From NZ13-RE01 sp049718665 (GTDB lineage Bacteria; Dictyoglomota; Dictyoglomia; Dictyoglomales; Dictyoglomaceae), in assembly GCA_049718665.1 (NCBI GenBank), contig JBNARO010000022.1:1-32078 (forward strand): a DNA stretch of 32,078 nucleotides. The letters are read 5' to 3'. The number at the start of each line of letters is the position of its first letter. The stretch's first letter is position 1. A program made the translations under genes and the position numbers. Positions 32,066 through 32,078 of this stretch are shown here, in pieces. The notes beneath the pieces were generated by a model. It was given only the letters and a program-made list of their open reading frames with translations, made no database searches and was not told the DNA's origin.

Positions 32066-32078
32066 GAGAAAATTAAGG

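Overview
The window looks like a chromosomal segment of a thermophilic, strictly anaerobic, AT-rich bacterium. Dictyoglomus or a close relative is my best guess. The support is the low GC content, purine-rich genes with GGAGG-type ribosome sites, an archaeal/Thermotoga-style split glutamate synthase, a class III (oxygen-sensitive) ribonucleotide reductase as the only reductase seen, an archaeal-type Ogg glycosylase, and a CRISPR repeat ending in GATTGAAAC. The genus is inference; no database was searched. There is a run of 100 N at 15613-15712, so this is a draft scaffold.

Layout. 1-249: end of a CRISPR array (four 30-bp repeats) running off the left edge. 250-926: frameshifted remains of a gene resembling the Cas_DxTHG (Csx1/MJ1666) family, abutting the last repeat. 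958-3196 (-): DegT-type aminotransferase plus two half-size chromate-transporter proteins. 3289-6841 (+): PAS/HD-GYP c-di-GMP phosphodiesterase, divergent NadE, SfsA and Ogg, tightly packed. 6864-9954 (-): two Gfo/Idh/MocA dehydrogenases and an ODP-type metallo-beta-lactamase protein, divergent from an MFS transporter (10053-11216). 11181-14220 (-): nrdR-nrdD-nrdG operon under a promoter carrying two NrdR boxes. 14432-15538 (-): xylose-isomerase-like protein, then the N gap and tRNA-Ser(CGA). 15915-19528 (+): diguanylate cyclase, O-antigen-ligase-like protein and GT4 glycosyltransferase, converging on GT2 plus cysS (19495-21782, -). 22068-30366: the nitrogen-assimilation block. 30392-32027 (-): small membrane protein, HAD phosphatase, PrsW-like protease.

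How the genes work together. Glutamine synthetase (glnA, +) and a five-gene split GOGAT operon (GATase, FMN/ferredoxin, Fe-S, FAD and GXGXG proteins, -) form a GS-GOGAT pathway. A stand-alone FMN GOGAT-like paralogue is transcribed divergently from the operon. The most interesting signal is a 16-bp near-palindrome, CGGCAATATATTACCG, found identically upstream of glnA and between the two divergent GOGAT units. Its centre lies about 66.5, 66.5 and 68.5 bp upstream of the three predicted start sites. The glnA and GOGAT-paralogue leaders also share a second motif (CAATGGTGC followed by GGGAGGTG). I read this as an undescribed nitrogen regulon; its regulator is not in the window.

Other notable points are two promoters (cysS, prsW) placed so close to the start codon that the mRNAs should be leaderless or nearly so, and a C8 tract inside the HD-GYP gene.
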